From: Streptomyces sp. SLBN-118
Lineage (GTDB): Bacteria > Actinomycetota > Actinomycetes > Streptomycetales > Streptomycetaceae
DNA length: 64,000 nt
NCBI RefSeq assembly: GCF_006715635.1
Contig: NZ_VFNP01000002.1
Span: 310,001-374,000 of the forward strand
Direction of reading: 5' to 3'
Position numbers and translations under genes: made by a program. Below the pieces are notes generated by a model that was given only the letters and a program-made list of their open reading frames with translations, was not told the origin of the DNA and did not search any database. Shown here one piece after another: positions 49,660 to 56,920 of this stretch (the first letter of the stretch is position 1; every line of letters starts with the position of its first letter).

Positions 49660-49782
49660 GTGCCCGAGATGCGAACCACAGGGGAAGAAGACTCCGACGC
49701 CTACGAAATGGTGGGCGACGCCGCGGAATTGACCCGCAATGGACGAGCGGCGGTGACGGAGAACAATCGAGGCCACGGCTGA
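49660..49782 (+). CDS. probable lasso-peptide precursor
   Basis: 40 residues from GTG 49660, which has AGGAGGT just upstream. The leader part MVGDAAELT matches the GDxxELT end of many actinobacterial lasso leaders (GDFTEVT-like), with the essential Thr. Placing Thr at -2 gives the core NGRAAVTENNRGHG, with Glu at position 8 as ring acceptor; starting at the Gly instead puts Glu at 7. The core has no Cys, so a class II lasso would form. The N-terminal leader lacks the full YxxPxL element (only DAYEMVGD). A hairpin and the cyclase and protease genes follow, which is the main support. Confidence 0.68.
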   Translation: MPEMRTTGEEDSDAYEMVGDAAELTRNGRAAVTENNRGHG

Positions 49783-49803
49783 CGGCCCGGCTCCGCGCTT
49801 CCA

Positions 49804-49837
49804 GGTGGCCCGCCGGGGTTCCCCACGGCGGGCCACC
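49804..49837 (+). terminator. hairpin between lasso-like precursor and cyclase genes
   Basis: GGTGGCCCGCCG and CGGCGGGCCACC are perfect 12-bp arms, 22 bp after the precursor stop. The loop GGGTTCCCCA can pair further. Partial terminators here are common in RiPP operons: they give abundant precursor and less enzyme mRNA. Confidence 0.75.
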
Positions 49838-49886
49838 GCCACGCTCCATCCCGAGAGGTACCCGACGCGGCCAGGGGGGCGATGGC

Positions 49887-51293
49887 TTGCCATCATCGGA
49901 CGCCGATCAGTACGAGTCCCGCGCACGGGGCCGCACCACCCGTTCGCTCAGCCTGTGGGAAGCCGCCGAGGCGACCGGCGGCTTTGTTCCGGACGCGACG
50001 GCTGTGAGCGACTACCTGCACTACCCCCTGCTTCCCGCGGATCCGGAACGCAGCCTGCTCGCCGGGGTGCGGCGCATTCCGGGCACCGCCTCCACGTACG
50101 GACGGGAATCCGGAGAAACCGGCGGGCACCCCAGCCGTCGGCGGACCACCGGCCTGACGGCGGTCGTTGACGCGATCGAGCACCATGTGGCCGCGTCCGT
50201 GCGCCATGCGGTCAAGGACCGGCAGCGCGTCGCCGTCCTGGCCACGGGCGGCGTGGACTCCTCGCTCGTCGCGGCCCTGGTCACCTCAGTCACAGGCACG
50301 CCACCCCTGCTCGTGTCCGTGCGCGGAGGTCTGTGTGGCGCACAGGAGACTGCTCTGCAGAACCGGCTGTCGGAGTTCCTGAAGGCAGAGACCCTCCGCC
50401 TGGACCGCATCCGCGAGTTCTCCCTCGACTCGGTCCTGCGCCTCAACCGCGGCTCCGACTTCCCGCGCGGGGGCGTGTTCACGCATGTCTGGGACCAGGC
50501 GTGCGAAGCGGCGCGCGAGGCGGGCGCGGACGTTCTGCTGACCGGCGAGGGCGGTGACGAGATCTTCGCCCCCGGCCCCGCCCTGGGCCGAGACCTGTGG
50601 AGGGCCGGACGGCCGGTCCACGCCCTGATGTCCCTGGGGCGCTACCGGCGGACGAACGGCACGGGCTATGTGCACGGCATGTGGGAACAGGCCGGCGCGC
50701 ATCTGCTGCCCACCCTGATCCACCCCGCGGGCGCGCAGGTCTCGGTGGCCTGGCGCGGGCGCTACGCTGCCGACCACCGCGAGGCGGCCCGCCGCAGACG
50801 CCGGCAGCTGCACCGGCTGCGGGAGACGGGCGCCTCGTTCCACGAGGCCGTGTCCACCGTCTGGCTCGACCGAGTCGACCTGCACGCCGCACAGGACAGC
50901 ACGGGCCGCCTGGCCTGCATGTCGCCTCTCGCCGAATGCGCGGAGCTGGTCCACATGCTGCGGCAGGTTCCCCCGGAGCTCGTCAATCCGCTGCGCACGG
51001 GCTGTCAGGAGAAACACCTGCTGCGGCTTGTCGCGCGCCGCCACCTGCCCGCGGTCATCTCCGAGCAGCGCAAAGTGGGGCTGGTCAACCAGATCTCCGT
51101 ACTCCTGCGGAACCTGTCCGTCCGGGAGCAGACCGACCGGCTCGGACCCGCGGCCCGCTGGCTGGGCGTCGTCCTGGACGAGAACTTCCACCGCCCCTCC
51201 GCGCTGCCCGCCGAAAACGGCCTGGACTGGACTCGCCTGCTGGCGCTCTGCGCCTGGGCCGACAACGCGATCGAGCGGGGGGAGCCGGCATGA
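49887..51293 (+). CDS. lasso cyclase-like asparagine synthetase homologue, N-truncated
   Basis: 468 residues. The ATP-pyrophosphatase motif is VLATGGVDSSLVAAL near residues 117-131, followed by VRGGLCGAQETALQNRLSEFL, LLTGEGGDEIFAPGP (second AS-B motif) and CMSPLAECAELVHMLRQVP, RTGCQEKHLLRLVARRHLP. This is the adenylating, ring-closing domain of lasso C proteins. Only the last ~60 residues of the glutaminase-like half remain (FVPDATAVSDYLHYP, LLAGVRRIPG); lasso C proteins are usually ~600. TTG start with AGGGGGG seven bases before. An ordinary Asn synthetase is excluded by the missing glutaminase Cys. Confidence 0.8.
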   Translation: MPSSDADQYESRARGRTTRSLSLWEAAEATGGFVPDATAVSDYLHYPLLPADPERSLLAGVRRIPGTASTYGRESGETGGHPSRRRTTGLTAVVDAIEHHVAASVRHAVKDRQRVAVLATGGVDSSLVAALVTSVTGTPPLLVSVRGGLCGAQETALQNRLSEFLKAETLRLDRIREFSLDSVLRLNRGSDFPRGGVFTHVWDQACEAAREAGADVLLTGEGGDEIFAPGPALGRDLWRAGRPVHALMSLGRYRRTNGTGYVHGMWEQAGAHLLPTLIHPAGAQVSVAWRGRYAADHREAARRRRRQLHRLRETGASFHEAVSTVWLDRVDLHAAQDSTGRLACMSPLAECAELVHMLRQVPPELVNPLRTGCQEKHLLRLVARRHLPAVISEQRKVGLVNQISVLLRNLSVREQTDRLGPAARWLGVVLDENFHRPSALPAENGLDWTRLLALCAWADNAIERGEPA

Positions 51294-51952
51294 CCGGAGG
51301 CTGGGAGAACGACGGGTTATCCGTCGTCAGGGCGCGCGACGACGTACGAATCCTTCAGGACCCGACCGGGCCGAGGATCATGGTGCTCGCCTCGAAGACC
51401 GGCACGTATGCGCGGCTGCCACAGCGCGCGGTCGAGTTCCTCCGCGAGCTCACCGGACGTCCCTGCGGGATGACGCCCCTGGAGGCGGAGCGGGAGTTCC
51501 CCGGCGTCCGACTGCCCGCCCTGTGGGAATTCGGCCTGATCGATGTGGTTCCGCCCGGCGGGCTGGCCGTCGACCGGCGGCTGGTCCTGCGGCTGTGGAA
51601 GGAGAACCTCAGATTCCGGTCGGCCCTGGCCCGCCACGGCTGGCGGCCCATGGCCACGGCCCTCGACCGTCCGCCCTCCCAGGGGAACACCCCGGTGTGC
51701 CGTCCGCTTCTGTTCGACGCGATCGAGTCCGCGGCCCGCGTCAGCTTCTCGCTCCCCGGAACCTCCCGCCAGTGCACCACGGTCTCCCTGGCGGTGGATT
51801 CCGTCCTGCGCGCGAACGCGTACGCCGCCCGGCCGGCCGTCCTCGGCGAGCACGACCAGATCTTCCTCCACGCGTGCGTGCGCGTCGGAGCACACGTCGT
51901 CGATCCGGGCGACACCCTGCCCGAACTCAGGGAGTTCACACGCCTCGGCTGA
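51290..51952 (+). CDS. fused RRE and transglutaminase-like (B1-B2) leader peptidase
   Basis: 220 residues. Residues ~10-88 look like a PqqD-type RiPP recognition element (RIMVLASKTGTYARLPQRAVEFLRELTG, LPALWEFGLIDVV). Residues ~95-215 look like the lasso B2 cysteine protease: DRRLVLRLWKENLRFRSAL, C162 in SRQCTTVSLAVDSVLRA, H194 in FLHACVRVG and D205 in AHVVDPGD form the triad. It would bind the leader and cleave it before cyclisation. In most actinobacteria these are two genes; fusion resembles the proteobacterial B protein. ATG overlaps the previous stop (ATGA). Confidence 0.78.
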   Translation: MTGGWENDGLSVVRARDDVRILQDPTGPRIMVLASKTGTYARLPQRAVEFLRELTGRPCGMTPLEAEREFPGVRLPALWEFGLIDVVPPGGLAVDRRLVLRLWKENLRFRSALARHGWRPMATALDRPPSQGNTPVCRPLLFDAIESAARVSFSLPGTSRQCTTVSLAVDSVLRANAYAARPAVLGEHDQIFLHACVRVGAHVVDPGDTLPELREFTRLG

Positions 51953-52003
51953 GCCCACCAAGAACAACGGAACCTAGGGACCCATGGATCCACGGGAGGA
52001 ACT

Positions 52004-52606
52004 GTGCCCTTCTTCAAGTCCAAGGAACGCAAGGAGCTCGAATCGAAGCTCTACCAGCTCTCCAACCTGCTGGCCGGGCTCGCGATCGGAACAAACCCGC
52101 CGGGCATGGTGGACGAGATGCTTCCGGTGTTCTCCGACGAGATCACATCGCTCGCCCGACAGATCCGGGATGCCGAAGGAACCGGCGCCCTCAAGGGGGC
52201 CCGCGCCAAGGGCATCTCCTACGCCCACAGCTTCCTCCTTCCGCACAGCCCGCCGCTCTACCGCAACTACCAGGAGCTGACCGCGGAACTGCTCGCACCC
52301 CAGGCGCCCCTAGACCCCTCCAGGCCTCCTCCGGGCCCTGTCCACCCGCCTCAGGCGCGCCTGTCCCCCGGGCCGTCCGCTTCCGAATTGTCGGACGCTC
52401 TCGCTCGGGGCGCCCCTGCCCGAAGCCCGTCCATCACAAGGTCCAGCAGTCGCGTCGCACGCGGCTGCCAGTCGCCGCGAGGGTCGATCTGCCAGAGTCC
52501 GGCAATGGCCAGCACGAAGTCGTCGGGGGTCATCCCCGGGCGGATCGTGCCGGCCTCCTCGTTTGCCTTGAGCAGAAGCGTGACCGCCTGGGTCACCGGG
52601 CCGTGA
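52004..52606 (+). CDS. unknown fourth gene of the lasso-like locus, read-through 3' end
   Basis: Not recognised. GTG at 52004 with GGAGGAAC upstream. The first ~103 residues (KSKERKELESKLYQLSNLLAGLAIG, MVDEMLPVFSDEITSLARQIRDAEG, ISYAHSFLLP, LYRNYQELTAELLAPQ) look like a real helical protein. From about 52315 the frame runs 256 bp through the antisense of the TetR gene and turns into Ser/Pro/Arg-rich nonsense. A one-base shift at the CCCCTAG near 52310 would end it there, so the natural protein is probably ~103 residues. It lies 51 bp after the protease gene and may be an accessory or immunity factor. Confidence 0.55.
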   Translation: MPFFKSKERKELESKLYQLSNLLAGLAIGTNPPGMVDEMLPVFSDEITSLARQIRDAEGTGALKGARAKGISYAHSFLLPHSPPLYRNYQELTAELLAPQAPLDPSRPPPGPVHPPQARLSPGPSASELSDALARGAPARSPSITRSSSRVARGCQSPRGSICQSPAMASTKSSGVIPGRIVPASSFALSRSVTAWVTGP

Positions 52607-52977
52607 CCGACCTGGGCCAGGCTGCCGTAGCTGCTGGTGGTCTTGCGCAGCGCGTCGGCCAGGCCGGCCTTGGCCATGGCGTACTGGGCCAGGCGGTCCA
52701 TCCACTCCCTCAGGGCCCGATCAGGTGCGCGGGTCTGGAGCAGCTGGGCAGCGGTGTCGGCGACCTGCTGCATCTCGTAGCGGTACACCTCCAGGACGAG
52801 GGCCTCGCGGTTGGGGAAGTTGCGGTAGAACGTCCCCTGCCCGACGCCCGCCTTCTTCGCGATCGCGCTCAACGGGGCGTCCGCAGCCCGCGTCAGTTCG
52901 GACAGTGCGACATCCAGGATGCGCTCGCGATTCCGTTGCGCGTCCGAGCGCAGAGCCGCGCTCTTGTCTTGCTGCAC
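52351..52977 (-). CDS. TetR-family repressor, divergent from aldehyde oxidoreductase
   Basis: 208 residues. Helix-turn-helix at residues ~18-60: RERILDVALSELTRAADAPLSAIAKKAGVGQGTFYRNFPNREALVLEVYRYEM. The C-terminal half (WMDRLAQYAMAKAGLADALRKT, VTLLLKANEEAGTIRPGMTPDDFVLAIAGLW) is the SbtR-like ligand domain. GGAGGAGGA just before GTG 52977 decides the start; upstream ATG and GTG codons have none. Two palindromes in the divergent promoter region are its likely operators, so it should control itself and the pao-type operon. Confidence 0.9.
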   Translation of the reverse strand: MQQDKSAALRSDAQRNRERILDVALSELTRAADAPLSAIAKKAGVGQGTFYRNFPNREALVLEVYRYEMQQVADTAAQLLQTRAPDRALREWMDRLAQYAMAKAGLADALRKTTSSYGSLAQVGHGPVTQAVTLLLKANEEAGTIRPGMTPDDFVLAIAGLWQIDPRGDWQPRATRLLDLVMDGLRAGAPRARASDNSEADGPGDRRA

Positions 52978-53019
52978 TCGTCCTCCTCCCGGAATCACAT
53001 CCATGTCCGGCCTTGCTAA

Positions 53020-53065
53020 CCGGACAGTTGTCCGGTAAATTCGACGACTAACGGACAGCTGTCCG
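53020..53065. promoter_or_regulatory. paired TetR operators
   Basis: CCGGACAGTTGTCCGG (53020-53035) and CGGACAGCTGTCCG (53052-53065) are near-perfect palindromes sharing CGGACA-NN-TGTCCG, 31 bp apart (three helical turns). They lie 43 bp upstream of the repressor start and 150 bp before the oxidoreductase operon. Confidence 0.8.
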
Positions 53066-53214
53066 CTTAGCTCCACCATAGCGGCAGATCAGGCCAGTGT
53101 GGCCGACCGGCGCCATCGTCACCGGTTCATTCACCCGCATCGCCCCTCCCTCCCGGACTGTCTGCCGGGATCATCTCGTTCGATGCGCATCAGCAACGCG
53201 AAAGTAGGCTGATC

Positions 53215-53772
53215 ATGGCCCCATCGACGTCCAGCGCCATCACCTTGAACATCAATGGCGAGAAGTACACGCTGCCCGTCGACCATCGCACCACCCTGCT
53301 CGACGCCCTGCGCGAGCATCTCGATCTGACCGGCACCAAGAAGGGCTGTGACCAGGGCCAATGCGGCGCCTGCACGGTGCTGCTAGACGGGCGCCGGGCC
53401 GTCTCCTGCCTTCAGCTCGCGGTCGCGGCCGAAGGGCGCGCGATCACCACCATCGAAGGCGTCGCCGATGGTGAGCGACTGCATCCCGTGCAACAGGCCT
53501 TTCTCGACCTCGACGGCTATCAGTGCGGTTACTGCACACCCGGTCAGATCTGTTCGGCCATCGCAGTGATCGAGGAACACGCGGCGGGCTGGCCGAGTGC
53601 CGTGTCCGACGATGTCCGGCCCGAAGCGGGCGTCCCCGCCCTCACCGCCGAAGAGATCCGCGAGCGGATGAGCGGCAACCTGTGCCGCTGTGGCGCCTAT
53701 GTATCGATCGTGCAGGCGGTCGCGCAGGCGGCAGAAGCCGCTCAGGCCGAGACCAAGGAGACTGCGGCATGA
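53215..53772 (+). CDS. paoA: aldehyde oxidoreductase, 2Fe-2S subunit
   Basis: 185 residues, the iron-sulfur subunit of a molybdenum hydroxylase. The plant-type cluster is held by C45, C50, C53 and C64 (GCDQGQCGACTVLLDGRRAVSC). The second cluster is held by C103, C106, C156 and C158 (YQCGYCTPGQ and GNLCRCGAY). It passes electrons from the Mo site to FAD. There is no twin-arginine leader, unlike E. coli PaoA, so the complex should be cytosolic. Its stop overlaps the next start by ATGA. Confidence 0.92.
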   Translation: MAPSTSSAITLNINGEKYTLPVDHRTTLLDALREHLDLTGTKKGCDQGQCGACTVLLDGRRAVSCLQLAVAAEGRAITTIEGVADGERLHPVQQAFLDLDGYQCGYCTPGQICSAIAVIEEHAAGWPSAVSDDVRPEAGVPALTAEEIRERMSGNLCRCGAYVSIVQAVAQAAEAAQAETKETAA

Positions 53773-54761
53773 GGGAATTCGGCTACGAACGCGCCTTCGA
53801 CGTCTCGGGAGCCCTCGCCCTGCTCGGCACCGCCCCCGACGCCCACTTCCTCGGCGGCGGAACCAACCTCGTCGACCTGATGAAGGCCGGCGTGGAAAGG
53901 CCCGCCCTCCTCATCGATGTACGCGAACTCCCCCTCGACGGAATCGAATTCGCTGACGACAGCGGGCTGCGCATCGGCGCGACCGTCACCAACAGCGATC
54001 TTGCGGCCCACCCGGCCGTCCGGCGTCACTACCCGGCCTTGGCGCAGGCCGTCCTGGCCGGCGCCTCGGGACAGCTGCGCAACATGGCCACGGTCGGCGG
54101 GAACCTGCTCCAGCGGACCCGCTGCGGCTACTTCACCGAACTCAGCAAGCCCTGCAACAAGCGTGCCCCCGGCAGCGGTTGCCCGGCCCTCACGGGCGAA
54201 CACCACAACCACGCCATCCTCGGCGCCTCCGAGCACTGCGTCGCCACCCATCCCTCGGACATGGCGGTAGCGCTCGCGGCCTTCGACGCCGTCATCTCGT
54301 ACGAAACGGAGGACGGGCCGGGCGAGTTGCCGATCGCCGAGTTCTATCTGCCCGTGGGCGACACCCCCCACATCGAGACCGCCCTTCCCCCCGGCGCCCT
54401 GATCACCGGCGTCACACTGCCGCCGGTCCCGGTCGCCGCCCACTCGCGGTACCGGAAAGTACGCGAGCGCGCCTCGTACGCCTTCGCGATCGGCTCCATC
54501 GCCGCCTTGCTCGACATCCAGAACGACGTGGTACGCGAAGTGCGCCTCGCGTTCGGGGCGGTCGCGTCCCGGCCGTGGCGGGCCCGTGCGGCCGAGCGGG
54601 CGCTGATCGGCGGGCCGGCGAGCGCTGAGGCCTTCGCCGCCGCGGCGGATGCGGAACTGGCTGGTGCCGAGGCGCTTCCCGAGAATGGATACAAGGTGAC
54701 GTTGATACGCAACCTCGTCGTGGCGGTGCTGACCGAACTGACCGAGGAGGCCGCACGATGA
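53769..54761 (+). CDS. paoB: aldehyde oxidoreductase, FAD subunit with extra 4Fe-4S site
   Basis: 330 residues. The FAD motif is AHFLGGGTNLVDLMKAG and GQLRNMATVGGNL. Between residues 119 and 157 it has four cysteines (C119, C129, C138, C157: QRTRCGYFTELSKPCNKRAPGSGCPA and EHCVATHPSD). In PaoB-type subunits such an insert carries an additional 4Fe-4S cluster that ordinary xanthine dehydrogenases lack. The C-terminal CO-dehydrogenase flavoprotein domain (YRKVRERASYAFAIGSIAALL) is complete. ATGA overlaps join it to both neighbours. Confidence 0.93.
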   Translation: MREFGYERAFDVSGALALLGTAPDAHFLGGGTNLVDLMKAGVERPALLIDVRELPLDGIEFADDSGLRIGATVTNSDLAAHPAVRRHYPALAQAVLAGASGQLRNMATVGGNLLQRTRCGYFTELSKPCNKRAPGSGCPALTGEHHNHAILGASEHCVATHPSDMAVALAAFDAVISYETEDGPGELPIAEFYLPVGDTPHIETALPPGALITGVTLPPVPVAAHSRYRKVRERASYAFAIGSIAALLDIQNDVVREVRLAFGAVASRPWRARAAERALIGGPASAEAFAAAADAELAGAEALPENGYKVTLIRNLVVAVLTELTEEAAR

Positions 54762-56920
54762 CCACCACTGCCGGAATCTCAGCCGTGACGGGAGCCATCG
54801 GCTCCGCCCGCACCCGCGTGGAGGGATACGACAAGGTCACGGGGACCGCCCGCTACGCCGGAGAAATACCCTTCGCCGAACTCGCCCACGGATGGCTGGT
54901 GTTGTCGACCGTGGCACGTGGCCGTGTCCGCTCCGTGGAGGACGGCCCCGTCCTGGCCATGCCCGGCGTCCTCACCGTGCTGCACCACCAGAACGCGCCG
55001 CGCGTGAACACCGACTACGTGGGCATGGTGGGACGGCCGAACCCGGTCCTCGGGATCTTCCAGCACGACCGTGTGCCCTTTGTGGGCTGGCCGGTGGCGT
55101 TGGTCGTGGCCGAGACGTCAGAGCAGGCCAGGGAGGCCGCCGAGGCACTGGTCGTCCAGTACGACCAGGAGCCGCACGACGTCGCGTTCTTCGCCGGACA
55201 CTCCGAGGCTTACACGCCGGAGGACAGCCCGATGGTCCGGGCCCAGACACTGAAGGGGGACGTAGAGGCCCAACTCGGCGCTTCCGCAGTCGTTGTGGAC
55301 GAGGAGTACACGACACCGGAGGAGCACCACAACGCGATGGAGCCGCATGCGGCGACGGCTCGCTGGGACGGCGGCCGGCTCGACGTCGTCGACTCCAACC
55401 AGGGCAGCACCTGGGTGGCGAGCGAACTCGCGCAGCTCTTCTCCCTCGATCCGGCCTCCGTACGGGTGCGGTCCGAACACGTCGGCGGCGGCTTCGGATC
55501 GAAGGGAATGAGCCCCCACCAAGTGGCCGCCGTGATGGCCACGACCGTCCTCAACCGCCCGGTCCGGGTCGTACTGACCCGCCGTCAGATGTTCTCCCTC
55601 GTCGGTTTCCGCAGTCCCACGGCGCAACGGATCAGGCTCGGCGCAGACACCGACGGCCGACTGCGCGCATTCGACCACCAGGCGCAGAGTCTTACCTCGA
55701 CCGTGCATGAATTCGTCGAGTCCAGCGCCTCGATGGGCCGTGTGATGTACGACGCCGACGCGCATCGCACCCTTCACCGGCTCGTCCGGCTCGATGTGCC
55801 GACTCCGGCCTGGATGCGCGCACCGGGTGAGGCACCGGGATCCTTCGCCCTCGAATCCGCCCTTGACGAACTCGCCGAGAAGTGCGGCATCGACCCCATC
55901 GCGCTGCGCGCACGCAATGAACCCGAGACAGGTCCCGTGTCGGGGTTGCCGTTCAGCAGCCGCAATGTGCTCGCCTGCTTCGAGGAGGGCGCCCGCAGGT
56001 TCGGCTGGGCGGACCGGGACCCGCGTCCCGGCCTGCGCCGCGAGGGGCGCTGGCTGCTCGGGACCGGAACGGCGGCGGCGACCTATCCCTCGGGAGCCGG
56101 TCCGTCCACGGCGGCCGTGACCGCGGAGCCGGACGGCACCTTCACCGTGCGGATCAACGCGGCGGACATCGGGACCGGGGCACGGACCGCGATCACCCTG
56201 GTCGCCGCGGACACGCTGAAGGTGGATCCGGACCGCATCCGTATGCGCATCGCGGACAGCGACCTCGGCGCGGCGATGTTCGCCGGCGGCTCGATGGGAA
56301 CGCGCTCCTGGGCCTGGGCTGTGACGGTCGCCGCGGACGAACTGCGGGGGCGACTGGCCCTGGGCGGAAGCATTCCGCCGGAGGGGATCACCGCCCGGTC
56401 GAACACCGCCGAGGCCATCGGCGCCCTCACCGAGAAGGAACGGCACTCCTTCGGAGCACAGTTCGCCGAAGTCGCGGTGGATGTCACCACCGGTGAGGTG
56501 CGTGTGCGACGGCTGCTCGGGATCTACGCCGCGGGCACCGTCGTCAACCCGCTCACTGCCCGCAGCCAGCTCATCGGCGGAATGACCTGGGGGCTGTCCA
56601 TGGCCCTCCACGAGGAGGCGATCAGGGACCAGGCCTCCGGGGGCCACGTCGGCGCCGACCTGGCCGGCTACCACTTCGCCGCGCACGCCGACGTGCCACT
56701 CATCGAGGCGGACTGGGTGGACGACCCCGTCCCGGACGACCCGGTCGGGATCAAGGGCATCGGCGAGATCGGCGTCGTGGGCGTCGCCGCCGCGATCGCC
56801 AACGCGGTGTGGCACGCAACCGGCGTACGCCACCGCGACCTGCCGATCCGTCCGGACCGCGTCCTGCGGGCGGCGGACGAGGCCAGGCGTCGGGCGTCCG
56901 AGGAAGCACCAAGTGCTTGA
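54758..56920 (+). CDS. paoC: aldehyde oxidoreductase, molybdenum-cofactor subunit
   Basis: 720 residues. N-terminal aldehyde oxidase a/b hammerhead (RVEGYDKVTGTARYAGEIPF), then the Mo-cofactor domains: HNAMEPHAATARWDG, HVGGGFGSKG, TPAWMRAPGEAPGSFALESALDELAEKCGIDPIALR and IKGIGEIGVVGVAAAIANAVWHATG with the conserved catalytic Glu in KGIGEIG. Substrates of this subfamily are aromatic or aliphatic aldehydes, but this one could differ. It overlaps the XdhC-like gene by 8 bp. Confidence 0.93.
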   Translation: MTTTAGISAVTGAIGSARTRVEGYDKVTGTARYAGEIPFAELAHGWLVLSTVARGRVRSVEDGPVLAMPGVLTVLHHQNAPRVNTDYVGMVGRPNPVLGIFQHDRVPFVGWPVALVVAETSEQAREAAEALVVQYDQEPHDVAFFAGHSEAYTPEDSPMVRAQTLKGDVEAQLGASAVVVDEEYTTPEEHHNAMEPHAATARWDGGRLDVVDSNQGSTWVASELAQLFSLDPASVRVRSEHVGGGFGSKGMSPHQVAAVMATTVLNRPVRVVLTRRQMFSLVGFRSPTAQRIRLGADTDGRLRAFDHQAQSLTSTVHEFVESSASMGRVMYDADAHRTLHRLVRLDVPTPAWMRAPGEAPGSFALESALDELAEKCGIDPIALRARNEPETGPVSGLPFSSRNVLACFEEGARRFGWADRDPRPGLRREGRWLLGTGTAAATYPSGAGPSTAAVTAEPDGTFTVRINAADIGTGARTAITLVAADTLKVDPDRIRMRIADSDLGAAMFAGGSMGTRSWAWAVTVAADELRGRLALGGSIPPEGITARSNTAEAIGALTEKERHSFGAQFAEVAVDVTTGEVRVRRLLGIYAAGTVVNPLTARSQLIGGMTWGLSMALHEEAIRDQASGGHVGADLAGYHFAAHADVPLIEADWVDDPVPDDPVGIKGIGEIGVVGVAAAIANAVWHATGVRHRDLPIRPDRVLRAADEARRRASEEAPSA

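Noticed and set aside
49887..51293. Ordinary asparagine synthetase (asnB)
   Set aside because: The N-terminal glutaminase Cys and most of that domain are missing, and the gene sits between a leader-type peptide gene and a transglutaminase-like protease.
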